Shown: positions 23,001 to 34,087, counted from the stretch's first letter. The stretch is 64,000 nt of DNA from Henricia sp. BOLD:AAB3569 (GCA_037783545.1 JBBELK010000308.1:2108001-2172000), one strand, 5' to 3'. Notes: generated by a model not told the origin, from the sequence alone. Made by a program: numbers and translations.

Positions 23001-26000
23001 AAGGTATCTTTTAAAACATGTTTGAGGAAATTCTGATAATATTTGGCGAAGTTATGACCAATTAAAGTGTGACAGATCAGAAAAAGTGAAATGGAGCTAT
23101 TGGTCTTTAAAGTTTGACAAACTAGTTGATTATTTAATTTTTTATCAATAATATGAGGAATTTTGAGACAGTTCAAACAACAAAACAAATCTTGAATGTA
23201 TCCCGAAGTTGATTCTGCCAAATTTTCAAGTTGGTCCCAGAGGCCATTTTTTAAGGTTGTGGGCCCATATCACGTAATGGGAAATGCCAAGAAGCGTCGG
23301 GGTTTTGCCAGAGTCGGTCACATATGTGTTGGTGTGTTCAACACCCTGCTGTCCGCTCTCGATAATTTAGTTTACAAAACTTCTGTGGTTTTTCGACGAT
23401 ATCCTCGGAAATATGCGGCCTAGAAGCGCGGGAGTTTCAGATTTGTAATGAGAAAAATATGACGGATGTTATGATATAAAAATCTCTGGACCCATGAGGT
23501 AAGCCCGGGAAAAGTATGGGAGAAAAAATGTGATCTGGTCACGCTCCTTTAAGATTGGTTCTGTTTTGGGGTTTCTTTCCATGACAGGTGTTAGCAGACG
23601 TGACAGGTGAGGAGTTTGTAATCTTCATGCAGCTACTATCCAGAATGCCCACTATGCAGACCTTAACAGGCAGACAACAGATGGTGGAATTGGTTGCTGA
23701 ACAGGCCGATCTTGAGACGCCGTTTCAGGTAATAAGGGTGTAATCTTAGATCCCCTTCAAGAGAAAATTGCTTAGTTTAAAGGCAGAGGCTCGTCAGCAA
23801 TGCGCGCGTGCCAAATTCGTGCCACGAAATACGCAGCTCCATAGCAATGGCATGGAGCTGCGTATTTCGTGGCATGAATTTGGCACACGCGGATTGCTGA
23901 CGAGCCTCTGCCTTTTATGAAGATTTGACGAAGATTCGACAAAGATTTCATAATGTGAATGCTTGGCTCTTTATTCAACGAAGATTAAAAGTTCTTTTAG
24001 TCATTTAGGATCATTTCTGAGGCATTTTCAGAAAAGTCAATTTGTTTTTGTCAATCTTGACGGGAACAGACCTGTTGGTGCCGATGGCGCCGGTCCTGCA
24101 AAACTGGCAGCGGTATGTGTAGGCCATGTAGGCTGCATGCATGGGGCGCGCGATCGATGCGGCATGCAGCGGACAACGAACCGATTTTTACTGGTCGCTT
24201 TCGCTGGCCCTTCTTTAACGATCGATGTTGCCTGGATTCTTTTTTATTGTCCACACTTGTACATTAAGGTAAATATTTAAAACAAAACTGGCTCTTGTGA
24301 TTGTTAATTTGTTTTCAACATTGCACGATGATGGTGTAATTTAAAAACGATCCCAAAAGTTGAAACACTAGTAGTCTCTATGTCTCTCCCCCTTCTGGCC
24401 CCCTCCCGGCCCCCTCCCCCAAGAAAGCCATGCCCCTTCCAATTTATTTTAAAGGCTCAGCTCACACCCTTGTGTTTTCTTATTCTATTGCCATTGTACT
24501 ACTCTATTATTTGACCTGATCTGTAGAGTGGCCCCTTGCATTTTTGCCAATGTTTTCTTATCTCCTAGCCTGAGGATCGAGACATCGTTGACAGGTTGTT
24601 GCAGTGCGTCCGCGAAGCCCTTCACTTTTTCTCGGTAAGCTCTAGAACATTTTTTAAAATATTTTTTTCAAGGATGTTTTTCAAGAAGCAATAAATATTG
24701 ACCAATATGCATTTCATGTGATATTAATACAGCCCATAGATTTGTATGGCCTTGTGATCGTCACGTGATTGACCTGACTATATGACATTTGGTTTTTTTT
24801 GTCTCCATTCAGAAAAATGTCCAGTCCACTAAATTCGTAGTCTACATGTGTGACAACGTCCTCCCTGTCCTAAGCAGCGTTGTCTCACCGGGGAGCGCAA
24901 CAGAACCCAAGACGGAAGGTGGCGTTGTCACGGAGGAGAAGACGGTTGCAAAAACGGATGCGGAAACGGAAACGGACGTGAAAACGGACGCGAACATTGA
25001 TGCGAAAACGGACGCGAAAATGGATGCGAAAACTGACGTAAAAATTGACACAAAAACGGACGCCAAAAAGAATGCAACGAACACAGATTATGACGTCAAG
25101 TTGGAGTTGCTCAGACAACTGTCTGAAATGTCTACGCATTCGCTAGATGTGGGCAGCGATGAGACACTCGCAAGGGCGTTTGATAAGTTACTGGTAAGGA
25201 TGTTCTCAGAACGGGTGCTTCCAAAAGGCACATTTTTTTCACGGTTCTACAAAGCGTAGGAAGGGGGTGGGGGCAGGGGGCAGGGTTGTCGTAGGCTGCG
25301 TAGGACTTGGCATGCTCTGTAAAATGTTGCCATTTCACAGTAGTGACAAAAATGTTGATAAGTAGTATTTTTGGAGTAGGGGTGTGGAGGTTGGTGAGTG
25401 GTGGGGGGAACGGTCGGAGGGGAGGAACGGTCGGAGGGGAGGAAGGGGTTTCTCCTCTCTGTAAAACTGAAAATGTTGATAACTTTGAACGACCCCATTG
25501 GAACAATTTTGATTAATGTCAACCGAAATCCCCTGTTTGAGCTGGCCCAGTGACACAATGTTATCAATGGCTGTTTGCAACCAATGGCCTCACGGAAAAA
25601 GCCCCAGTACTTCCGGAGTCTCCCCTTTGAGTTCTCGCATAATTTTGTTTTATCATGTTTTTTCCCCTGCAGGAATACATGCCCTTGCCCCCTGCAGAAC
25701 CAGAGGGAGACGAATTAGAGAATGGAAAAGCCACGGACGAACCCAAACTGCAGTTTTCCTATGTGGAGTGTCTCATGTACACATTCTACCAGCTGGGACG
25801 CAAACGGCCCGATTTTTTGGTGTCCGAAGAAAACGCTGAGAGATTAAAAGATTTTCGAATCAGGTACAAACTTTTTGTCTGAAGCCAAGATTTTCACTGT
25901 GTAGAGTCAAACCCACAGATTTCTATTAACAACAAGATAAGAAACGACTGTGTTATTAAATGGCACATCACCGTAACCGGTTTCAGGCGGTTTGGAACGC

Positions 26001-29000
26001 GTGTGCGTGTAGCGTGTTTGTGTTCGAACATAACACGCGCGGTCGTCACAAACATTGAGAAAGTGCGCATGCGAGAGGTTTTACGTGTAATTCAATGGGG
26101 AAGTGCCCAAAACCATGCAAATGAGGTGCCCAAAAGTATGCAAATGGTGCCCAAAACTATGCTAATGAAGGTGCCCAAAACTATGCTAATGAGAAGGCGC
26201 GGTTATGCGCTTACGGCCTCCGTTTCTTATCTAGTTGTTAATAGAAATCTGTGGTCAAACCTCATTTTTTGAAGACTTCAACTTACGCTAAACATAGTTC
26301 CTTTTTTTTTGCATTAATACTTGATCACTTTCTTTTCTTTTAGGCCAATGAAATTAGATTACTAGTTTCTTGTCAACCATTTCTCAAATTTTGGTGAGGG
26401 ATTTTTTTCATTATTCATTATTTAATCAAGGAAAAACACAACCTTTACACATGCACGAACTGCCATTTAGAAACGGATTATTAAGGCTCTAAACTCGCCC
26501 AGAAATGGTTTGGTATCGATTCCACTGAGTAATATACCGGGTAGCTTGTGTTTGTTTTGAAGGAACAAGTTGAGATGACAAAATCATGGGAAATGACAAA
26601 GGAGATGTCTGGTTATGAAAGAGCAATATATTTGAATATAAACACAAAAGCTGCAAAACACAGATCACGATTGCACAACTGAAATGGAAACATTTCGCTT
26701 TGGAGTAGTTTGCATCTGATTTTTCCCCCTTTTTTTTGGAAAAATAATGAAATTTTGGCATAATGAAATTGTTTGGTGCGGGGTCAAAATCACATGCGGG
26801 CGCTGACGAGAAACTAGTAATCTAATTTCATTGGCCTTATCAAACCGATCACTTTTCTACTTCCATTTTATTATCAGACTGCAGTATCTTGCACGAGGCA
26901 CCCAGCTATACATGAAACAGCTACGATTGGCACTACAGGGGAAAAGCAGTGATGAAATGAAAAAAGAAGAAAGTAAACTCAAGGTGGTGGCACTGCGAGT
27001 TACAACAAACATCAACACACTAATCAAGGTGAGTACAGTACAAACTCCATAGGTTTTGTACACAATGTTTTAAGTGTTGAATTCTGCGAGTTACAACAAA
27101 CATCAACACGCTAATCAAGGTGAGTACAGTACAAACTCCATAGGTTTTGTACACAATGTTTTAAGTGTTGAATTCTGCGAGTTACAACAAACATCAACAC
27201 GCTAATCAAGGTGAGTACTAGTCACAACAGTGCAAACTTCATAGGTTTTGTACACAATATTTTAAGTGTTGAATTCTGCGAGTTACAACAAGCATCAACA
27301 CGCTAATCAAGGTGAGTACTTGCCACAACAGTGCAAACCTCATAGGTTTTGTACACAATATTTTAAGTGTTGAATTCTGCGAGTTACAACAAACATCAAC
27401 ACGCTAATCAAGGTGAGTACTAGTCACAACAGTGCAAACCTCATAGGTTTTGTACACAATATTTTAAGTGTTGAATTCTGCGAGTTACAACAAACATCAA
27501 CACGCTAATCAAGGTGAGTACTTGCCACAACAGTGCAAACCTCATAGGTTTTGTACACAATATTTTAAGTGTTGAATTCTGCGAGTTACAACAAACATCA
27601 ACACACTAATCAAGGTGAGTACTAGTCACAACAGTGCAAACCTCATAGGTTTTGTACACAATATTTTAAGTGTTGAATTCTGCGAGTTACAACAAGCATC
27701 AACACGCTAATCAAGGTGAGTACTTGCCACAACAGTGCAAACCTCATAGGTTTTGTACACAATATTTTAAGTGTTGAATTCTGCGAGTTACAACAAACAT
27801 CAACACGCTAATCAAGGTGAGTACTAGTCACAACAGTGCAAACCTCATAGGTTTTGTACACAATATTTTAAGTGTTGAATTCTGCGAGTTACAACAAACA
27901 TCAACACGCTAATCAAGGTGAGTACTTGCCACAACAGTGCAAACCTCATAGGTTTTGTACACAATATTTTAAGTGTTGAATTCTGCGAGTTACAACAAAC
28001 ATCAACACACTAATCAAGGTGAGTACTAGCCACAACAGTGCAAACCTCATAGGTTTTGTACACAATATTTTAAGTGTTGAATTCTGTGAGTTACAACAAA
28101 CATCAACACGCTAATCAAGGTGAGTACTTGCCACAACAGTGCAAACCTCATAGGTTTTGTACACAATATTTTAAGTGTTGAATTCTGCGAGTTACAACAA
28201 ACATCAACACGCTAATCAAGGTGAGTACTAGTCACAACAGTGCAAACCTCATAGGTTTTGTACACAATGTTTTGAATTTATTCGTTATTAAAGTGAGCAG
28301 CAAATTATCATTTTGATAATGATGATGCATGATATGGTTGCTTAGCCTGTTCTGCGATAAATTGTGAGTCTTTGTATTTTTAATTTAGAAAATAAATGTT
28401 GGTTTGGCTGGTCTTAAACATACGTTTTAACCGGCTAGGGGCCTGGATGAGTGATAATGGCCCGAGCTGCATAAATACCTTTTTGTGTGAATCACTAAAA
28501 CTCACCAAAATTTGCTTGCCATTTTGCCATATTTTGCGTTGCATTTTTTTTGCAAAGAAAGTGTTCCAGCCTGTCTTTATCGTCCATTTAAGACTGGCCA
28601 TGTGACGTGCTCTCAGCCAATAGGGATGCGTATTGCGAAAACTGTCTAAGGTATTTATTAATATTTGGTTAAATGATGGTTGATGATGTAACCGAGACCC
28701 CACGTCAATTTATCTCATTTATAATCTAAATTTGGAAAATTCTAACTTTTTGTCTGCATCCAGGAATTATGTTGAAAAACACTGAATGTCATACCTGCAT
28801 TTGCACAAAATTCCATTTAGTTCACTGTTGCTCCTATATTTTGTTACAAATAATGGAGGTTTTTAATTTATCTCATTGGATCACTGGTATTTTTAAGTAC
28901 TATTTACTAACGAAAATGTCCACAAATATCTGGTAAAAAAAGGTCTTCGATGCTACAGGCAGGGCTCGAACATAACGGTGGTCCGGTGGCCAAATGCCAG

Positions 29001-32000
29001 TCAAAACTCTCGCGGGCCAGTCAAAACACTGTTCAAAAAGTCCGGGTTGGCCAGTCAAGATTCTTAGTACATGTAGCCTAAATATTAAATATTCACGCAT
29101 GATTGACTGACGATCGACCAGGTTTTTTTCCTTCCTCCATGGATGTACAAAGTTTGTTTGTAAACATGCATGTTGCATGACGATCGAAGTGGAATAAAGC
29201 ACGTGTTTCATAGTGCACATGCGGTACGGTCATTGCACGTACGGCTGCAGCGGGCAGCAAGTTTATGACAGCAAGATTTCTGGTCCATTTCTGCATGCAC
29301 CCATTTCCTAAAATTGTTTAGTGTAGATATTCGCCATGATGCATGGGAACATGTACGTGTACGAACCGTCACGATCTTGCGATGAGCTCGCCAGCTGCAC
29401 ACACACCGTGCATGCCCGGCCTACATGTAGCTAGTCCCCTTCGCTTCCCTTTTTCAAGCCCAGATTTTTCTGCAGTGCGACGGAGTTTGTAAAATGTAAA
29501 TGAATTCGACTTGTTGCTAGTCGAAGATCGAGTGAAAACAATTTTCATTGCGATCGTCACAGTGCGTGCGTGGCCCGTGTGCTCGGCAAACGCTGAATCG
29601 ACGTAAAATGAAATCTAACACAAGGCCGATGCCATGCATGCTGCTGGTATGGTCTGTGCCACGCCGCGCACAGGACAACAAACATTTGATTTACACGTGG
29701 CGCGGGGCACTGGGCAAGTAGCATGTTGTAAGCCTACTTATGCACGGGCACTACATGTATGCTGAGGTGAATTTCAGTCTGTGTAGCACATGCGTGCACG
29801 CAGACTGGACGCACCTCATGTCTGACAAGCCTCTCACGACGTAATTTGTGTTGTGGCGAATACTAGTTACAGCAGCCTCCGTGAGGAACATGTTAACCAG
29901 ACACGAGGAGCGTCCAGGCTGCTAACTAAAATGGCTCTATTGCATACTACGGAAGTCCCTGTAGTCTTGCGCCTACGGTGCGCGATACATGTACACCGCG
30001 TCCGTAAACAACTTTTTCGAGCTAATCAGGATGGAAGAACAGACGACAAACGACACAAGTTAGAGTTTTTTAAAGTTTATTATTCAAATAGGTAACTCAA
30101 CAATGTTGCAAACAATGGGGAAAAGATAAATGTTCATAGGCATTGCATCATCCATTTTTAAATTTGGATTGCAAAATGGTGATCATGCGATACATAAGAA
30201 ATTGTTCACTGACATACATGTACATGTATTCAATCTCGTGCAACATTACTGGCACGGCAAGCAAGTCACGCGGCCCCTTGCAAGTCACGGCCCCTTGGAT
30301 GATTTTTCTCTTAATCCAGCAACCGTGGAATCATTTGTGCACATGGTTTCTGCACTCAGTGACAGAATTCTTGACTTGAACATCGATGTTTGAACCACAC
30401 TACGGACAAAGAATATGTAGTCATTACAAGTGAAAGCTCCATGGTTTCATTCATAAATTTAGCACACTGTGTGACATCATGGCAAAGCAACCAATCAGAA
30501 TGCACGGATGGTGCACGATCGCGAGTGTATGTAGGTCGAGATGCGCGTAAATCCAAGGCTTTGCTGCAACAATATTTAAAAATCCACATCGACAGGCAGC
30601 CAATCAAGCAAGTGTACATGGATGGCATTGTTTTTTGGGGGGGTTAGGGGGTGCGGAGAGTAACCTGTAAAAATGACAGGGCCACTCAAGATGCCGGCGG
30701 ACCAGTCAAGATGTGACCACAGTGGCCCGGGTTGCCAGTGTTAACAAAAGTTATGGGGAAGCCCTGGGACACCGCCTTCCAACTTCATATAATTTCCCGT
30801 ATGCATTATTTCATATTCTCAGGACCTGTTCAGAAATCCTCCGTCATACAAAAGCAGCGTGATTCTATCATGGCGACCGGTTCACAAACAGGCTGCAACT
30901 TCAGATCCTACAGCATTAGGGTGAGTCAAACGATGCAGAACATTGTAGAACACTTGTCAAACCTGCATAATTCACCATGTTAGATTTTGCTATGGAAGTA
31001 GTGGTACATGGTTGATGCATAGGGCACCCTCTACAAGGCTTGGGCGATTCTGGAATTTTCCGGCATCGCGGCTTATACCCCGGGCGGCTTATATTCCGAA
31101 AATTACGGTACATGTAGATTCGGCAAAACTCCAACTTTTGTGAAAATATTTATCCTCTGACCATTTCCACATTATTAAGAAAGTGTGTGTGGTACAGGCC
31201 GGCATCATTTCGGGGACGTTTAGTGCCACTCGGTGCCAATAATTGGGTTGTCGTCGGCACAATAAGTAGTATCGTTGATGTACATGTACATAAACACGCT
31301 CATTTAGCTATTAAGCACGCTCAGTATATTTAAGGTTTTCCCATGAAAAATGGAATCGATTCCAAATAGAATCGCGTTGTTTTTTTTTGGAATCGGAGTC
31401 AACTCTGAAAATGCTGGAGTCGCCCAAGCCTACCCTCTACTAGCAACAGAGTGCTCACGAGTCTGGCAGATTAACCAAAATTTTAGAGGAGCGTGTTCAG
31501 ATTTTTACAGAAAATGGATTTCGTTCTAACCTAAATACTATCCATGGGAGGAAAACAGTAAATTTGCAATCTCCAATTTGGATGTGGAAGAAAAAAGTTC
31601 GTGTAATCACTGCACTGCTTTATGGAAGCAAATAAATAAGTTTACCAAACATAGGTGTTTTTTTTACGATATCCTTGAAAATATATGAATTGAGGGAGCA
31701 AAATTTCAGATTGGTAATGAGAAAAATATGATCAATGCTAAGGCATCAAAATCTCAATGCCCATGGGGAAAAACAGGGGTCGGGGGTCAAAAATGTGATC
31801 TGGGCCTGGAAGCGCTAAGACGCGTCTTAGGAAGGGTATATTTCCTTATCTTTGTACGTTGGTATGGGAATTAGGACGCATTGAACTCGTCTCAACCTTT
31901 GCGAAATTGATCCCTGGACACACTTCTTTAAAATACAGTGGACATTCTGGGCAGTACCTGGGTACTACCTGGAATTTCCATTGTGTTTTTGTTTTTTGAA

Positions 32001-33397
32001 GATCCTAGACCACCCACTGGAACTCGGCCCAGACTTCTAACTTCCATTGCAATCGTTTCCTTTCCTCCAGGCAAAAACGTTCCAACATCACGCCAATCAC
32101 CTTCAGCAGTGACCCTTCACCACCCAAGAAGCCCTCTACGGTGCGCCAGAAGAAGCCCCATGTCCCCCGCGTCATGTACACCCCTCCTTCCGGTAAATAC
32201 AGCAGTAAGGCTGGCGCGGCACCCAGCGATCCAGAGTACGGAGTCGGATATGGTCAGTAAATATAGAATCACATATTAATATGTAATTTTGTTTTTTTAT
32301 ATGGATAATGACCCGGGGGTGACTTAATACAATACAAATGTGGACAAACGTCTGAGTTTGGGAAATCTGGATGCAGTGAAAAACAACTTGGCTCCACTGG
32401 GATTTGAACCGTGTATCTTCTGCTTAACATGCAGACGCCCTACCAATTGAGCTGTGAAGCCAACAGGTGGTTTTAAAACATGTACTGTTACGCATTATAC
32501 GCGCGCGCGTGAGCATGTGTAAAGTTATACATGTACAGTGAAACCTGCTATTAAGGCCACCTTGATAAACAGGCCAACTGCTTATAGTGGCCATCCGTCT
32601 TTGGTCTCAAATGCCATGTGTATAATGCTTAAGCGACCTCTATAAAGAAGCCACCTGTTTATAGTTGCCAGTTTTGATGGCCCCGAGCGTGGCCACTGTA
32701 TACAAGTTTCACCTGTTTATAGTGGCCACTATATGCAAGTTTGACTGTACATGTACATGTAAAACGAATGCATCATTCAATATGACGACCCCCAAAATAG
32801 AAAGTGTGCATGCCTAGATGGGTACTGGTATTGAGGTGCTCACGATGCGAAGTGGGGAAACCCCTTTTTGATTGCGCACGATGTGGAGAAAGTTTATGTA
32901 TTTTGTTACACCAATACACTGGCAACCACGGTCCATGTGTGCCAATAAACAGACGTCAGTTAAGCAGTGTTTGCCTTTTCACTCGACACTTCTTGAAAAC
33001 CGCAGGAAAGGAAATCGATGCCATTGCGTGATTTTTTTTATATGCCAACTTACACAAAGGATTTTGTATTGCATTTTGTTGAAATGGACTGAGAATAAAA
33101 TGCCGACTTGGGCGAAATGGCGACTTACAAATGGCGACTTGGGAAAACAAATTTCAACGGAAATGCATTATGGACGATCGGGACTTTCGTCGGACGGCCG
33201 ACTTGGCCAGAGTTTACTGTATTTGGCTTTCAGGGCCCAAGATTGCCTTAACTTCAGAATACATGCAGCCCTTTCAATCAAATTCATCTCCCACATTTCT
33301 TTTCACAGGTGGTTCCAGCACAGGGCAACGGCAGAACCAGTGGCGAGGTGGGCGTGGCCGGGGGCGGGGCAGAAGCCGCGGCAATTGGCGCTACTGA
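17078..33397 (+). CDS. API5: Apoptosis inhibitor 5 (API5/AAC-11), 12 coding exons
   Basis: Nuclear HEAT/ARM-like helical-repeat protein that restrains E2F1- and Acinus-linked cell death and associates with mRNA-export factors. Exons: 17078-17146, 18342-18503, 19841-20006, 21552-21703, 23588-23728, 24569-24634, 24813-25193, 25673-25863, 26878-27028, 30823-30920, 32071-32252, 33309-33397. All joins are GT-AG and in phase, giving 615 aa. Recognition is strong: MVTVEQLYKDYGVLADAG, LAAQFIPRFFKFF, INAQLDLCEDDD, VELVAEQADLE, EYMPLPP, EPKLQFSYVECL, LRLALQGKSSDEMKKEE all track the vertebrate protein. Exon 11 has a Lys-rich NLS-like stretch and the peptide TPPSGKYSS; exon 12 ends in an RG-rich tail, WRGGRGRGRGRSRGNWRY. 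It is about 90 aa longer than human API5 (about 524 aa), partly through a KTDA repeat in exon 7. The start has the family's first residues and is not in doubt. Confidence 0.97.
17480..17880. repeat. Dispersed inverted-repeat element in API5 intron 1
   Basis: Inverted words include TATACTTCCCACT / AGTGGGAAGTATA and CGTCGCAAATG / CATTTGCGAC. The interior shares GTAATGCACAAAAT, AAGCGCGACAACAG and TTTTTCTACAGAAAAG with the element at 1606-1883, and its right end has the same TTGATTCCAGGAGGTAATTT. The GACACTTCCGTCGCAAATG block is also related to 60096-60113. Confidence 0.6.
18081..18224. mobile_element. Hairpin MITE flanked by TTAA, copy 2
   Basis: Same family as 7209-7349: TTAAAGGCAC...GCTCGTCA on the left and TGACGAGCCTCTGCCTTTAA on the right around CAGCTCCATGCC...ATGGAGCTG. 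It lies in API5 intron 1, about 120 bp before exon 2. Confidence 0.8.
18564..19440. mobile_element. hAT-type non-autonomous element, 877 bp
   Basis: Flanked by a perfect 8-bp duplication CTGTACAT (18556-18563 and 19441-19448). Ends are CAGGGGTCGACCTAGA and its inverse TCTAAATCGAACCCTG. 8-bp duplication plus CAGGG ends is the hAT signature. Just inside both ends are runs of the palindromic word TGCACTGGTGCATG and repeats of TTACATGCAC. No transposase frame is visible. It lies in API5 intron 2. Confidence 0.88.
20150..20480. repeat. Dispersed repeat shared with 46770-47010
   Basis: Blocks such as AGGCAAACACAGGA, GAACTTTTGTAA.CCATG, GTTTGAGTTTGTT.TACATGTT and GCAGCAATTTGCCACAA recur in the same order and strand at 46770-47010. 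Ends are not defined and it is non-coding. It lies in API5 intron 3. Confidence 0.55.
21868..22680 (-). mobile_element. tRNA-derived SINE split by a later insertion
   Basis: Left part 21868-22102 has an AAT/GAT-type tail and body; right part 22628-22680 continues with GTGCCTTGCCCAGGGACACA, which in the intact copy (2745-2790) follows directly after GAGATTAA. The 525-bp block between is a TTAA element. It lies in API5 intron 4. Confidence 0.8.
22103..22627. mobile_element. TTAA-flanked element nested inside the SINE
   Basis: Inserted at GAT-TTAA-GTGCC of the SINE with TTAA kept on both sides (22099-22102 and 22628-22631). Ends AGGCCCAGTGGATCAT and ATGATCTGTAGGGCCT-type inverse pair imperfectly. 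It is the sister of 15898-16437. The uninterrupted SINE at 2488-2825 proves the boundaries. Confidence 0.9.
23777..23916. mobile_element. Hairpin MITE, copy 3
   Basis: TTTAAAGGCAGAGGCTCGTCA and TGACGAGCCTCTGCCTTTTA are inverted ends of the 7209-7349 family; the right TTAA has changed to TTTTA. It lies in API5 intron 5, about 50 bp after exon 5. Confidence 0.75.
24951..25076 (+). repeat. In-frame 12-bp minisatellite coding KTDA in API5 exon 7
   Basis: About ten degenerate copies of AAAACGGACGCG run through exon 7 in frame, giving KTDA, ETDV, KTDA, NIDA, KTDA, KMDA, KTDV, KIDT, KTDA, KKNA (residues about 299-340). Vertebrate API5 has a short loop here, so this is a lineage-specific charged, probably disordered insertion between helical repeats. 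Frame is kept because the unit is 12 bp. Confidence 0.92.
26342..26837. mobile_element. Inverted-repeat MITE just before API5 exon 9
   Basis: Left AGGCCAATGAAATTAGATTA and right TAATCTAATTTCATTGGCCT are perfect inverted ends that continue through CTAGTTTCT / AGAAACTAG. The 496-bp element is non-coding and stops 40 bp before the exon 9 acceptor. No clear target duplication was seen. Confidence 0.8.
26993..28273 (+). repeat. 13-copy tandem array of the API5 exon 9 / intron 9 junction
   Basis: Copy 1 is the real end of exon 9 (CTGCGAGTTACAACAAACAT...ATCAAG) plus its donor GTGAGTAC. Copies then start at 27084, 27175, 27276, 27377, 27478, 27579, 27680, 27781, 27882, 27983, 28084 and 28185. The first two periods are 91 bp, the rest 101 bp. 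Every copy keeps the exon-end sequence and a GTGAGT donor, so intron 9 begins with one true and twelve duplicate 5' splice sites. Confidence 0.97.
28960..30766. mobile_element. CAGGG-ended element, 1.8 kb, in API5 intron 9
   Basis: Starts CAGGGCTCGAACATAACGG and ends as the inverse of CAGGGCTTCCCCATAAC. Subterminal words GGCCAGTCAA (left) and ACCAGTCAAGATG, GGCCACTCAAGATG (right) repeat. CAGGG ends suggest hAT, but no clean 8-bp duplication is visible, so family and borders are tentative. Open frames inside are short and not recognised. Confidence 0.6.
32390..32461 (-). pseudogene. tRNA-like sequence with GTT (Asn) anticodon
   Basis: On the minus strand a 72-nt cloverleaf can be drawn: 7-bp acceptor stem GGCTTCA/TGGAGCC, D stem GCTC/GGGC, anticodon stem TCTGC/GCAGA with loop ATGTTAA (anticodon GTT after T33), and B box GGTTCAAATCC. 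The T stem CACGG/CCCAG has two mismatches and the body does not look like animal tRNA-Asn. It is more likely a tRNA-derived SINE head or pseudogene. It lies in API5 intron 11. Confidence 0.55.
32540..32750. repeat. Dispersed repeat, GTGGCCACC family, second copy
   Basis: ACAGTGAAACCTGCTATTAA followed by GGCCACCTTGATAAA, GTGGCCATCCGTCTTTGGT and CCACCTGTTTATAGTTGCC parallels 12520-12680. It is probably a decayed DNA transposon and is non-coding. It lies in API5 intron 11. Confidence 0.6.
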
Positions 33398-33574
33398 TAA
33401 CGACCATTAAGTGTGTGTAAATATATAGATATTGCATTTCACATTGTGATAGTTGCTCTGGGGTCTTGGTGTTACAACAGGTCAACTCGTCCCCAGTGTG
33501 TTGTCACAGTCAGTAATGAAGCCACGACCCCTTCCCATTCAAAGGGGTGTGTCTTGTAATTTGTAAACCAGAGT

Positions 33575-33830
33575 CAGTGACCTGGGGTCAATTTCATAAA
33601 GCTGTTTAACAAAATAATTGCTTAATCCAAAATTTGTTTGCTAAATCAAAATTTGTTAATAGTCAAAATTACATGTCAATTTGTGTTATTAGCAAGAATA
33701 TCAGAACACCAGTCAATTTACACATCACATAAGATTTTGACTGCTAACCCATTTTTATAAAGCAAACAAATGTTCTATTATGCAAATTGTTCTGCTAAAC
33801 AGCTTTATGAGATTGGCCTGTGTCTTAAGA
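33575..33830. repeat. Dispersed inverted-repeat element downstream of API5
   Basis: CAATTTCATAAAGCTGTTTA at the left and TAAACAGCTTTATGAGATTG at the right are inverted ends, with AATTTTGATTTAGC/GCTAA-type inner pairs. A related partial copy in opposite orientation lies at 48480-48655 (ATTTTTATAAAGCAAACAAA, TATGAAATTGGCCCCAGG). It lies within the likely 3' UTR or spacer of API5. Confidence 0.65.
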
Positions 33831-34087
33831 TTCTAAAGTTATCAATGCATGTAGACCCATTATACATGTGCAGACTTGTATTGAATACGGCATATATTGA
33901 CCACTCTCACAGATGCGCGCGCACATTATGGAAAATGTTCCAGGTCACAAATGAAATACGCTCAATATCTTGATGCTGGTACACATGGCAATGTGTAAGA
34001 AGTGACTTCACTCGAGAGATATCAATTTCAAGCTACTAGGAATAAGGGACGTGAGAATTTTTGGTCAAAAACACACACACGAGAAGA

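Noticed and set aside
24842-25139. Antisense open frames with repeated Phe/Ala/Ser/Val
   Set aside because: They are shadows of the in-frame KTDA repeat of API5 exon 7; no splice or start evidence on that strand.
27084-28273. Regular spaced repeats resembling a CRISPR array
   Set aside because: Units are fully repeated with no unique spacers, lie in a eukaryotic intron and derive from the neighbouring exon-intron junction.
29853-30393. Open frames inside the 1.8-kb CAGGG-ended element as a transposase remnant
   Set aside because: They are short and carry no hAT dimerisation or catalytic motif that I can recognise; kept only as part of the element.
32390-32461. Functional tRNA-Asn gene
   Set aside because: The T stem has two mismatches and the body does not match animal tRNA-Asn; a SINE head or pseudogene is more likely.
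32804-33420. Open frames of 75-182 codons in and beyond API5 intron 11
   Set aside because: They cross the verified API5 exon 12 in other frames and have no start or splice support.
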